From Glebionis coronaria (Eukaryota > Streptophyta > Magnoliopsida > Asterales > Asteraceae): DNA of 64,000 nt. The position numbers were made by a program, and so were the translations under genes. Below are positions 10,555 to 20,427 of the stretch, piece after piece. Numbering within the stretch: position 1 is the first letter of the stretch; every line of letters begins with the position of its first letter. The notes below the pieces were generated by a model. That model was not told the DNA's origin. It ran no database searches and was given only the letters and a program-made list of their open reading frames with translations. The stretch is taken from positions 400,389,275 through 400,453,274 of the forward strand of contig CM046878.1 in the NCBI GenBank assembly GCA_025667525.1, read 5' to 3'.

Positions 10555-11641
10555 GTCCAAAACGGCCTTAAATTGCATAAAATATCATAAAATACGCCAA
10601 ATATATGCTCGTGTTTGTTACTTGTGTATTTTTAGGTACGGATATTGAGGAATTGGCAAAAGAATACAAGAATCAATCAAAAACGAACACGGGAAATGAA
10701 GTCGCACAATGAACCGGGCCCAAGTTTGGATTTTGCAAAATTACCCTTGAAGTTTGAAGAATTGGCAAAAATGGCCCCTCATCTTTGAAGAACTTGTCAC
10801 AATTGACCCTCCATTTATCAATTGTACAAGTATGGACCTTAATATTTGAAGATATTACAAGATCAGTCCATCAAGTTTGAAGATTATGCAAAAGATACCC
10901 TTGGAAAAGTTTTTGGAAAGTTTTGTGCCAGTTTTGACAACTTGGCAAAAGTTGATAAAGCTAAATCAAGCACTGTTGGGGTTTTATTACAAAGTGGAAG
11001 AAAAAGGATAACCTGGGGACCAAATGTGCCAAACCACCAAACCTACCCACCCACTCAGCTTTTGCCACCTCATCACAACCCACCCACCAACCCAATTACC
11101 CATACCCAAACCCGACCCTACCCAATACCTTACCCAGTTTATTAATTAAAACCTGGTCAACAGTCAACCCACTTAACCCCCTCCCTTCCCTCCATAACAC
11201 ACTTTTAAAAAGTGTTTAATCCCAAAACAAATCAAACCCCCCTTTTAAAAACCCAAGAACCCTAAAAACACCCAGATTAATTAAGCTATAAATCAAAGGG
11301 ATATTCACCCTAACTCTCCAGTTCCTTGATTAATGTCACTCTCACCAAAACCCACCTCACCAAACACCTCCACATGGTCTGTGGGACCTCACCCAAGCCT
11401 CCCCTGCCCATCTCTTTCACACAAAACCCAATGCCCCGACCAACTGGACGATTTGGATGATACTCCTTGTCCTCCAAGTTCAAACCAACGTCCAAGATGC
11501 ATTTTCCAGCTGTCATATCACATGTATCACTTTTGACCAAGAATGAAGACAAAGACTTCAAGGGCAAAATCGGATTTCCATACATTAGGGTTTTCAGCTT
11601 GTAATATTTTAATCCTAGTTCTAGAATCATCTCTAGAGTAG

Positions 11642-11650
11642 TATAAAAGG
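11642..11650 (+). promoter_or_regulatory. TATA box in 5' LTR of B
   Basis: TATAAAAGG, with CCCTTTGTTCCAG about 30 bases downstream as in D. The 3' LTR copy is at 21546-21554. Confidence 0.6.
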
Positions 11651-13047
11651 AGCATATGGTTTGTATATGCCCTTTGTTCCAGCTTTTAGCAATATCTCTT
11701 GTAATTCCTTTTTTAAGAAAATAAAATTGTGGTGTTTGTTGGATACAAGTGTAATTCCCTTTTATTGTTTTTAAAAAGTTTGTGTATTGAGCATATGCTA
11801 AAGCTGAGTTCCACATTAAGATTTGAGAAGGAGTTTGTGTTTAAGATTTTCAAAAAGGTAGTTTTAAAAGAAAGTTTTAAGGTTTTGAAATCAAGCTTTT
11901 GAAGTGAAAGTGGAAGAAGTTTTGATTTTGGACTTAAGATTTGTTGTTAAAACGTGTTTGTAAGGTTGAAGAAGTTTGAGAAAGATTTTTAAAAGGAAAA
12001 AGTAAAAACAGAAACTATATTGTACTAGTTTGTTTTGCTTTTTTTTGATTTTTCAGGTTGAGGCTGTTGATTGTTGAAGGTTCTGCTCCAACCCGTGTTG
12101 GAAGGAGGTGGAATTGCTTCCACAAGGGACCTTGGAAGTAAGGTCCCTAGGTAAAACCCTTTACCTTGTTAAAATTTCAGAAAAATTGTGACTTATGTGA
12201 TTTGAATGAGTATTGGATAATTGTTGTTAAGAGTTGTTTGAATTGTGTTCTATTAGGTTTATATGCATGATAGATGCTAGTTGAACAAGTTTGAATAGGT
12301 TTTGTTAGGTTTTACTTTGTAAAATCTTGGTTTCAGTATTTAAAGGGGTGTTTGGATGCAAGTTTTAGCAGGCTATAAATCTTGATTTAGCTTTTTATAA
12401 GGTGTTAGGGTACTTGATTTAGGTTAAGATAAGGTGTTAGTAATTAGTAAGTTAATTCGGAACCAAGTTAGAAGTTATTTGTGTGGTTTTAAAGTAAAAA
12501 GATTAAGCAAATTTGCATGACCACTATTCTGCCAGTTTTTGATGATATTTTGGTTGCTTGATCCTTGGTTTCTGTGAAGTATTGGGATATTTAAGTTGAT
12601 GCTTTTGTTTGTGCATGATTTGAAGTAGGTGTATGCTAAGTTTTAAGCTTTGTAGTTCACTAGTGTGTTAGTTATAAGCTCATATAGCCCACTGTTATAG
12701 CTTATTCATCACAGAAACTTTACATGAGCCTGTTTTGACCTATGTGTGCTTGATTTGCTTATTTTGTGGTATTGAGTGCTTTGATTTTGTGTGTTACTGA
12801 CTCCTTGAGCTTCAATAAGCTCAAGGGTGCCCATTGTTGTCCAAAGCAATCATCACATAATCATTGCCAAATCCCTTTTGGCTCACAAGTGTGCACTCAC
12901 ACTTATTCATCAAGTGTTCAAGTACTGTCCACGTTTTTTTTGTTAGTCATTGGGTTAATCTTTGCATAAAAGTGAATGTGATTGAGTTTACAAGTCATTA
13001 AGTGTCACTGTGTTGGTTGGAAAAAGTTTAAAAAGCAAAAAAAAATA

Positions 13048-13230
13048 CTAGCTGCGCCGCAAGACCTACTAGTTGCGGCGCAACTAAAGGAGCTACTGAC
13101 CAAAGTTGCTTTCGTTTCACAAGCTGCGCCGCAAGACCTACTAGTTGCGGCGCAACTGAAGGAGCTATTGATCTAGGTACTCCCGTTTCGCTAGTTGCGG
13201 CGCAAGACAAAAGCGTTGCGGCGCAACTAA
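13048..13230 (+). repeat. GC-rich hairpin repeat in LTR of B
   Basis: Two copies of about 75 bases, each with GCTGCGCCGCAA, a 10-base spacer, then TTGCGGCGCAACT, which pair nearly perfectly. A third variant carries TTGCGGCGCAA twice in direct orientation. It stands out in an otherwise AT-rich LTR. Confidence 0.75.
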
Positions 13231-13252
13231 GTGACAAAAAGGGGGGGTTTCA

Positions 13253-13304
13253 GGATTCGAACCCTGGTCACCACGCTCACACACCAACAACTCACCACTG
13301 CGCC
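13253..13304 (-). repeat. tRNA-like (SINE-type) promoter relic in LTR of B
   Basis: Minus strand has an A-box-like GGCGCAGTGGTGAG (13304-13291) and a B box GGTTCGAATCC (13263-13253), the internal promoter of RNA polymerase III genes. Flanks do not fold into a full tRNA, so a SINE head or tRNA relic is likelier than a tRNA gene. Duplicated at 23157-23208. Confidence 0.45.
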
Positions 13305-14538
13305 CTAGGGTCTTTGACTACTAGGGTGTGGTTTTGTTATTTACTTAACCTGTTTTTCTCTTGACTTTTATTAAATAAGCCGTAGGTCTTTAGCTTAATT
13401 CTAGCTTATTCTTTAAGCTTATTTTACGTTTCTTATTTTTCCTAGGTAAGTTATAGCTTTATTGATTTTTCTAAATTGGTTTCACTTTTTTCCCATTATT
13501 AGTTTATTTTTTAGAATTTATTTAATAGACGTATTTTATTAAATCATTAAAAAATACCAAAAATAGTTTTATTTTTAGGAAAAATAGTTTTTAGGTTTTA
13601 AAATATATTTTTGAGGTTTACATGTGAAAAAGTTTTCAAAAACTTTAATTTTTGATTTTATTTGATTTTAGGTTTTTTATTAAACTTTGAAAATTAATAT
13701 AAAATTCATTAAGAGGTTTTAGAAACTTTAATTTACATTTTCTTCTTAGTTAAGATATTTAGGATTTTTGAGAATTTTTTAGAATTTATTTGAGGACTTT
13801 TAATTTTTTAGAATATTTTAATATTATTTTATTCAATAAAATAAAAAGTTTTATTTTAATTTCTTTTTCATTTTTCCTAGATTCTATAGCATTAATTAGG
13901 ACTTTTCCCATTTGTAGAATAATTTTTAGGCTTTTCAATTAATTTTTAGATTTAATTTAAGATTTAATACATTTTAATAGTTTTTAGGAGTTTAAAAATA
14001 GTTTAATTTGGTTTTAAAATTTTTAAAAATAGTTTTTAGTTTAATTAAGTCATTTTTGAGGTTTACAAACTATAAAATCTTGTTTAGGGCTTTTTAATAT
14101 TTAAAAGTGATTTTTAGGGCTTTAATTAGCATTAAAAAGTCATTATTAAATTAATTAAAAGGTTTTGGCAAGTTTGAATTTTTTTTGTAAACCCTTAGAA
14201 TATTATTTGGGAGTTTTTAGTAATTTTTAGGAATTTTTTAGATTAAAATTTTAAATTTTGTGTTTTTTTACGTTCTTCGTCGTAACTTTCTAATAGTATT
14301 TTTGCCTTATTTTTCTAACTTTTTTCGTCTTCGTCATTTTCTCTTCTTTTCTTCTCATTAATAATCGAAAACATAATCAATCATTCATTACACAACACAC
14401 GTGCCTCCTCGAGAGAACGATCCCAACTCATAGGGTCATAACTTGTGATTTTCCTAAACCACTCGTTAATACTTACCGCTTTTTGTGTTGCTTTGTTTTT
14501 CCTAAAATAAAGTATATACAAAACCACTACTATCAAAA

Positions 14539-14556
14539 TGGCGCCGCTGCCGGGGA
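14539..14556 (+). other. Primer binding site of B (tRNA-Asp type)
   Basis: TGGCGCCGCTGCCGGGGA, three bases after the LTR end. It is complementary to the 3' end of plant tRNA-Asp with one mismatch. Confidence 0.85.
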
Positions 14557-15285
14557 GGCGTGTTGTGTTTTGATTGAAAAATTGTTGTTTTTATATATTA
14601 GCCATAAATATAATTGTATTAATAGCACTCTATTAATACGTATTATCGTTTTTCGGTTTTTGTGTGAATACTATTAGTATATTGTATACGTAGAACAATA
14701 AATACACAAGTACTCCAAATACGTGAGCAATCACAACCTTGATTCGGGATTTCATCACTCGATCATTGTATTCGAATCTCAAACCAAAGAAAAAAGGCAA
14801 AAATAGATAAATACTTTCGTGAAGCTTAATCTTGATAATACAAACTATAAGGTGGGTATAAGGCGGTTGTATTTCACAACCTAAAGGAAAAAGGCTCTTA
14901 AGTGCTTCGCGCCGCCTCGTTTCCTCCGCTTGCTTGTGCGTATTTGATTTTGAGAGTGAATCGAGGGTTTTGCCGCCCCAAGTATTATTACATATCATAT
15001 ATATTTTCTTGGTTTCATTTGATTAAACCCTCTTGAACGATTTGGTGTTCCACCATCGTTCTAAAGTCATCGAAGGCGTTCACTCCACGTGATCGTTTTC
15101 ATTCCTTGAGGCCTTTTTAATCAAGAGATTTGATTAAGTGAGGAGATTTGTGGACTCATTGTCTACTTAATATATTCACCAATTCCAAAAAGTTAATACA
15201 ATCAAAAACCACACAAAAAAATTGAAAAAACACAAAAAACCAAAAAGAATCTTCTTTGCTCGCCTTCTCGTTGTACGTGACGTTT
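14557..15285 (+). other. Untranslated leader of element B
   Basis: About 730 bases between primer site and gag, closely matching the leader of D. Contains CTTAAGTGCTTCGCGCCGCC at 14897-14916, also in D and (17 bases) in C. No convincing ORF on either strand. Confidence 0.7.
14897..14916 (+). promoter_or_regulatory. Conserved leader motif, element B
   Basis: CTTAAGTGCTTCGCGCCGCC, identical at 26636-26655 in D; its first 17 bases are identical in C (53316-53300, minus). Lies 370 bases before gag. It contains the palindromes CTTAAG and CGCG. A packaging or dimerisation signal is possible; that is inference. Confidence 0.5.
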
Positions 15286-18200
15286 ATGCAAACTCGCTCT
15301 AAAGCTAGACGTGCTCGTAAACGAAGAAACAAATCACTCACTCTTTCTAGTGAGGAGTCTCCTATTGACGAACCCATTGTACGAGAGGAACCAACCATGG
15401 CGAATCGAACTATGATGGAGTTACTTCAAGCACCCACCGAGGGTTATGGAGAAGCTATTGTAATTCCCGCAATCCTTGCGGAGAATTTTGAGGTGAAAAC
15501 GGGTTTGTTGTCGATGATCCAAAACAACAAATTCCGTGGTGATGAGAAGGACAATCCTCACAACCATATCCGCCAATTTAATCGTCTTACCGCCACGTGC
15601 AAATTTAAGGATGTACCACACGATGCCATTAAGATGATGTTGTTTCCTTACTCGTTAGATGGACCCGCCAAGATTTGGCTTGAGAAAGAACCGCCGAATT
15701 CGATTTTGACATGGGCCGATCTCGTGTCTAAATTTGTGAATCAATTTTTTCCACCATCTAAGACAACACATTTGAAAAACGAGATTTCACGTTTTACACA
15801 AAGACCTAATGAAAGTTTTTCAATGGCTTGGGAGAGATTTAAAGAAATGCTACATGAATGTCCACACCATGATTTTTCCGAATTGCATCAAATTGACACT
15901 TTTTATAATGGGCTAAATGAACATGAACGAGATTATTTAAATGCCGCCGCGGGTGGTAATTTTTTGTGCAAAACTACCAATGAGGCTTTGAAAATCATAG
16001 AAAATAGGTCTAAGGTCTATAGCCCTCGTAACACACCGAGTGTTGCCAATTTGGGCTCGTCATCGTCTCGTTCCATTAATGCCTTGCAAGATGAAGCAAA
16101 TGAGGAGAATCGGTTTTTCGATAGGTTTTCGACTCTTATGTCTCATTGGAAAGCTCAAGAAGCTTCAAACACCGCTTCGGTTAAAGCGGTTTCTAAAAGT
16201 TGTTTGTCGTGTGGGGGAGCTCATGATTTATCCGAGTGCATTACCGCGGATGGTAACACTTCGAATGCTTTTGTAGCCACGGGAACTTATAACCAAATAG
16301 GTCAAGGTTCACGTTCAAATCAAGCTCAACCCAATCAAAATGCTAATAATTATCGCAACAACAACAACCAAGGTGGAAATTACCAAGGAAATCAAAGAAA
16401 TTATAACAAAGGTAATTACCAAAGTGGAAATGGGCAAATTTCAAACCAAAACCAAAACCGTGATTTTCAAACTAATGCCCAAGGTTTTCAAAACGATCAC
16501 ACCAAAAATCTTCAAGGAGAATTTTTGAATTATGCTAAGGCTAATGATGCTAAGTTTGACAACATGCAACGTGAAATGGTTAGCTTAAGATCCGAATTGA
16601 AAAATGAGCTTAAAACCGAACTTGCTAATGAACTTAAAACTCATGCTAATAAAATGGAAGGAAATGTCACACGACTCCAACAAAATCAACAAAAAATGGA
16701 GCAAGGACAACATGAGATTAAGCAAGAGTTGTTGAAAGCGGATGCTAGGCAATCTAAGTTTGAAGATCGAATGGCTAAAATGTTTGAAGCTATCATGTGT
16801 AAGCCCTCTTCTTCGGGTGGTCTTCCTAGTGATACCATCGTGAACCCGAAAGGAGAATTGAAGGTTATTGCCACTCGTAGTGGTAAAACTTTCAAAGAAC
16901 CCATTTCTCGTCCAAGTACTTCTATGGAGAAGGAAAAAGAGAAAGAACCCGAGGTCATGGTTGAAAAGGAGCACATTACAAGCCCACGAAGTACCGCTCA
17001 AACCACACCTACGGTTGAACCAATACCCATTATGGAACCCGAGATTCCAAGGCCGATGCCTATGCCTAATTTGCCCCAACCCACACCACCTTTACCCTAC
17101 CCATCAAGACGAGACAAGGAAAAGGCACAAGAACGAAATAATTATCAATTTGAACTCTTTATGAAAATGTTTCGTGACTTGCATTTCAATATAAGTTTTG
17201 CCGACGCCTTAGTCATGATGCCTCGATTTGCCGCGAACTTCAAAAGTATGTTGAATAACAAAGAGAAATTGCAAAAATCGTATAGTTGTTCTTCGGTTTT
17301 TCTAAGCCGCATACCTCAAAAAGTCGGTGATCCTGGAAAGTTTTTAATCCCATGTGCTATCCAAGACATGGAAGAATGCTACGCCTTGGCCGATCTTGGT
17401 GCTAGTATTAATTTGATGCCTCTCGAGATTTTTAAATCGCTCAATCTTCCAAATCTCACTCCTTCAAGAATGTCAATCGAAATGGCCGATCATTCTACGA
17501 TTCTAGCTTGTGGAGTTGCCGAGGACGTCTTTGTGAAAGTTGGGAAATTCTATTATCCCGTGGACTTCATTGTTGTTGATATTCCCATCGATCCTAAAGT
17601 TCCGTTAATTTTAGGTCGATCTTTTTTGGATACCTCGAGAGCACTTATCGATGTGCATGCAAGAAAAATCACTCTTCGTTTCAATGAGGAAGAACTCGTC
17701 ATTAATGCAACCCAAAACTCCACGCTTTCTCATGTTTATTCAATCACATCTTTGTACAATGTCAATTCCACCAAAAACATGTGTCAAAGGATTTCAAATA
17801 GAGTTTTAGGAGTTGATAAAAATGAAGTTCCGTCCCCTCCGCCGATGGAGGTTAAGAGTGTTAAGCCTTCGATACCAATCTCGAGTGATTCTTCGGATGA
17901 TGAATACGTTGATCCCGATGGGGAGGTTTTCTTTGTTGACAAAAGATTTGAAAACTTGCCACCACCTAAACCAAAACGCTTTCAAAATGTGAGAATTTTT
18001 AGTGTGACTAATATTGTTTTAGATACACCAAATATTTTTGACATAATTAAATCGGGTTTTCACAAGGAGAATTTCAAAGATGAAAAAGGAAAATATTTTG
18101 AATCTAATTTAAAAGATTTTTCTACTATTCTAACTCCGTCATCACCGCGTGTCTTGAGTACTACAAGCTCGTCTTCTCCTTTTGACGATGCTTTGTGTGG

Positions 18201-18516
18201 ACCTAGTGTGGGGGAAGCCCCTTATGTTTCCTCCCCTTTCTCCACCGAGGACGAGATATTCGATCCCGGAATTTCATGTAAAGGGAAATCTCGGTCTTCC
18301 ACCGATGCAATAAATGGAAAATCTTTTCATTTGATTGGTGCGAGTCTACCTCGAGTAGCTCAATGTTATGACTTACCCATTGTCCCACCCTTCTATTTCT
18401 TCTCATCTATTTTCTTCTATCCCATTGGGATTTGTGTTGGAGTTGTGTTGTCTCGTCTTTCATCCGAAAACGAGGACGCTATCTTTGACCCCGGTATACG
18501 TTTATCGGATTTTTAA
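15286..18516 (+). CDS. Gag-protease-acidic linker polyprotein of element B
   Basis: An open frame of 1,076 codons. The start at 15286 (M-Q-T-R-S-K) is chosen because D and G begin alike; the frame is open 10 codons further up. Order: basic N-terminus; capsid (about 50-240; LVSKFVNQFFPPSKT, WERFKEML, AAAGGNFL); zinc knuckle C-x2-C-x3-H-x4-C (306-318); Asn/Gln-rich tail; coiled coil (about 420-500); aspartic protease with D-L-G-A at 703 and ILGRSFLDTSRAL; acidic Ser-rich linker; hydrophobic stretch FYFFSSIFFYPIGICVGVVL; two F-D-P-G motifs (Asp at 993 and 1068). Gag packages RNA and protease matures it. No reverse transcriptase or integrase follows. The intact frame with near-identical LTRs suggests it can still be expressed. 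Confidence 0.92.
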   Translation: MQTRSKARRARKRRNKSLTLSSEESPIDEPIVREEPTMANRTMMELLQAPTEGYGEAIVIPAILAENFEVKTGLLSMIQNNKFRGDEKDNPHNHIRQFNRLTATCKFKDVPHDAIKMMLFPYSLDGPAKIWLEKEPPNSILTWADLVSKFVNQFFPPSKTTHLKNEISRFTQRPNESFSMAWERFKEMLHECPHHDFSELHQIDTFYNGLNEHERDYLNAAAGGNFLCKTTNEALKIIENRSKVYSPRNTPSVANLGSSSSRSINALQDEANEENRFFDRFSTLMSHWKAQEASNTASVKAVSKSCLSCGGAHDLSECITADGNTSNAFVATGTYNQIGQGSRSNQAQPNQNANNYRNNNNQGGNYQGNQRNYNKGNYQSGNGQISNQNQNRDFQTNAQGFQNDHTKNLQGEFLNYAKANDAKFDNMQREMVSLRSELKNELKTELANELKTHANKMEGNVTRLQQNQQKMEQGQHEIKQELLKADARQSKFEDRMAKMFEAIMCKPSSSGGLPSDTIVNPKGELKVIATRSGKTFKEPISRPSTSMEKEKEKEPEVMVEKEHITSPRSTAQTTPTVEPIPIMEPEIPRPMPMPNLPQPTPPLPYPSRRDKEKAQERNNYQFELFMKMFRDLHFNISFADALVMMPRFAANFKSMLNNKEKLQKSYSCSSVFLSRIPQKVGDPGKFLIPCAIQDMEECYALADLGASINLMPLEIFKSLNLPNLTPSRMSIEMADHSTILACGVAEDVFVKVGKFYYPVDFIVVDIPIDPKVPLILGRSFLDTSRALIDVHARKITLRFNEEELVINATQNSTLSHVYSITSLYNVNSTKNMCQRISNRVLGVDKNEVPSPPPMEVKSVKPSIPISSDSSDDEYVDPDGEVFFVDKRFENLPPPKPKRFQNVRIFSVTNIVLDTPNIFDIIKSGFHKENFKDEKGKYFESNLKDFSTILTPSSPRVLSTTSSSSPFDDALCGPSVGEAPYVSSPFSTEDEIFDPGISCKGKSRSSTDAINGKSFHLIGASLPRVAQCYDLPIVPPFYFFSSIFFYPIGICVGVVLSRLSSENEDAIFDPGIRLSDF

Positions 18517-18613
18517 AGTACTCCACGTGCTTTTGGGCCTTGTTTATCATGTAAGCCCCACCAAAAATTGACCAAACCATGATTATCCCTAAATGATCAC
18601 ATTTATGGGGATT

Positions 18614-18633
18614 CGAGTCGAGCTTTTGACTCG
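18614..18633 (+). other. Post-stop hairpin of element B
   Basis: CGAGTC (18614-18619) and GACTCG (18628-18633) around GAGCTTTT, 98 bases after the stop. Confidence 0.6.
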
Positions 18634-18971
18634 GTTATCAAAAACAAGGTGCCTCGTGGGGGAAACCCATGCCTATCCATGTACATATTATTGCTTTCTA
18701 ATTAGTTTAATGTGAGGGGATTTGTGCCCTTCCAACCTTTGTTCCGTGGTTGTTTGTGAATTGTGTCTTTTAGATCATCATCTTCACGATTGGAGCCTCT
18801 CGTGTTCGTTTCATGGGAGCACTCGATCGTTTGCTTTGGAGGCCTTTCCCAATATCCATCATGATATATCCTTTTATGTTCTAACCTTAGGTTTTATAGC
18901 ACACTTCATAAACGGCTATTACTTATTGGTTACACCCTTTCCATGCTAGATTAGGCATTCGACTACGTCTC

Positions 18972-19040
18972 TAGTATGGGGGTGTTTGTACCCCTAGACT
19001 CGAAACATTGAGGACAATGTTTAACTTTAGTATGGGGGGG
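18972..19040 (+). other. Internal purine tracts and hairpin of element B
   Basis: TAGTATGGGGG at 18972 and TAGTATGGGGGGG at 19028 bracket AACATTG-AGGA-CAATGTT (19004-19021), a perfect 7-base stem. The same block occurs in D; related hairpins occur in C and G. Confidence 0.6.
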
Positions 19041-20415
19041 TGAATAGATACTTGCCTTGCCAAACCTTCACGCTTTCCAAAGTTTATCATTTTGTTTATC
19101 GTTTTCTTGCAAAATAAGGCTAAAAATGGCCAAATTTTAAAATTTTTCTAGTTTTTTATAAGTGTTTGAAGACACGAATGTAGATTTTCCGATGGCGAGA
19201 ATAAGAGTAATTTTTGACTCGACCGTGCGTGTTGAGCACTTAGCTTTGATTCCTTAACTACACATTAGGCTAAGTCTCTTAAATGAGGACGAGAAATGAT
19301 AGAGTTAATTATAAGTTACTATGCTAAACGTAGAGTACTCGTATTCTTTCAAAAACTCATGTGTTCTCGTTGTTTGCTTATTCTCCCTTCGCATGTAAAT
19401 ATTTTTTGCTTAATAAATATTGATTTAGCGGTTTAATTTTGATTGTTGGGTTTCTAGTCTTTTCTAGTAGCTTCCGTGTAATTAAATTGGGAAGACATTA
19501 AGATATCGCCAGCGTCACAGTTTTGAAGTATTGGCAACCCTAATAATCGAAAGCTTCTCCCAATAATAAGATTTCAAGTGCTCACCTAAATCTAGCAAAC
19601 AATTTGAAGCCCCACAAGGCCTAAAATCTATGCAAAATTGAAAGTGAATCAAGCCTTAATCTTCGAAGCTTTAAAGATCCAAAATTCGCTTTAGCGTGAG
19701 GATATACGTCTTTGGCTAATAAAACCACCGATGAGGCGGATAATAAAAGGCAAGGCAAGACCGAAGTCATAATAAAAGCTTCATGGCGAAGTTGAATAAA
19801 AGATGGAGGTAAACCAAAGATAATAAGGTCCTTCCGTTAGGGGGCGTATAAAAGTCTTGGTAATAAGTCTCATGTTCAAAACCGTTATAAAACCGTGTTT
19901 ATCGATTCTTCTTGTCAACTTAATTTTTTAACATCGTTGTCTATTAGGAGGGGTTATTGATTTGATGGTCTTAGTTACACCGTTAGGACTCTATTTTTAG
20001 ACCTAAATCTCTATTATCGCATAAGTCAACAATGTATCCTCGTGATCATTAAGACATAATAAAATATAAGAGATACAACTTAGGAATAATGGGAGAATAA
20101 GTACGTGATTAGGGCATATGAGTAGTGTTAGCATTACTAACTTATAATGACAATGATCTCGTTGCACGCTTGGCATGGAATTAAGGTGAAAATCGAGGAC
20201 GATGAAATTATTTCTAACGAAGCATTCACGTGTTCTTATTCTATGAACCTAAACGTCCCATTTTGCGATGAAAATCATACATTATGTCTAAAAACGCAAG
20301 TAGTAGTAATTGTAGTGTGTAGCTAGTTATCATTTCAATAAAAGTCATAAAATTAAATTTTGGAGATGCTTTGATACTTTATTCTTAGCATTGCGTGAGG
20401 GCACGGCAATGGTTT

Positions 20416-20427
20416 AGTATGGGGGAG
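20416..20427 (+). other. Polypurine tract of element B
   Basis: AGTATGGGGGAG directly before the 3' LTR; the presumed primer for plus-strand DNA. Confidence 0.75.

Larger units (their letters stand above)
10524..14535 (+). repeat. 5' LTR of element B
   Basis: 4,012 bases. Holds a terminal hairpin (10525-10554), a TATA box (11642), a GC-rich hairpin repeat (13048-13230) and a tRNA-like promoter relic (13253-13304), then about 1.2 kb of very AT-rich DNA. Small open stretches (such as 10846-11145 and 11310-11816) have no recognisable domain and are not supported as genes. Confidence 0.97.
18517..20427 (+). other. 3' untranslated part of element B
   Basis: About 1.9 kb that aligns with the sequence after pol in D. 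Contains the post-stop hairpin (18614-18633), two TAGTATGGGGG tracts (18972, 19028) flanking the hairpin 19004-19021, and the final purine tract before the LTR. Small ORFs here (for example 18722-18949) are not supported. Confidence 0.75.

Noticed and set aside
11310..11816. 168-codon minus-strand ORF present twice (also 21214-21720)
   Set aside because: Repeated only because it lies in both LTRs of B; no domain, and the reading frame crosses the TATA box region.
13048..13176. Repeat peptide (AAPQDLLVAAQLKELL) read through the GC-rich block
   Set aside because: Both strands are open because the block is a short palindromic repeat; the DNA stems explain it better than a protein.
13253..13304. 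A real tRNA gene
   Set aside because: B box is perfect but there is no acceptor stem or anticodon arm; better explained as a relic.
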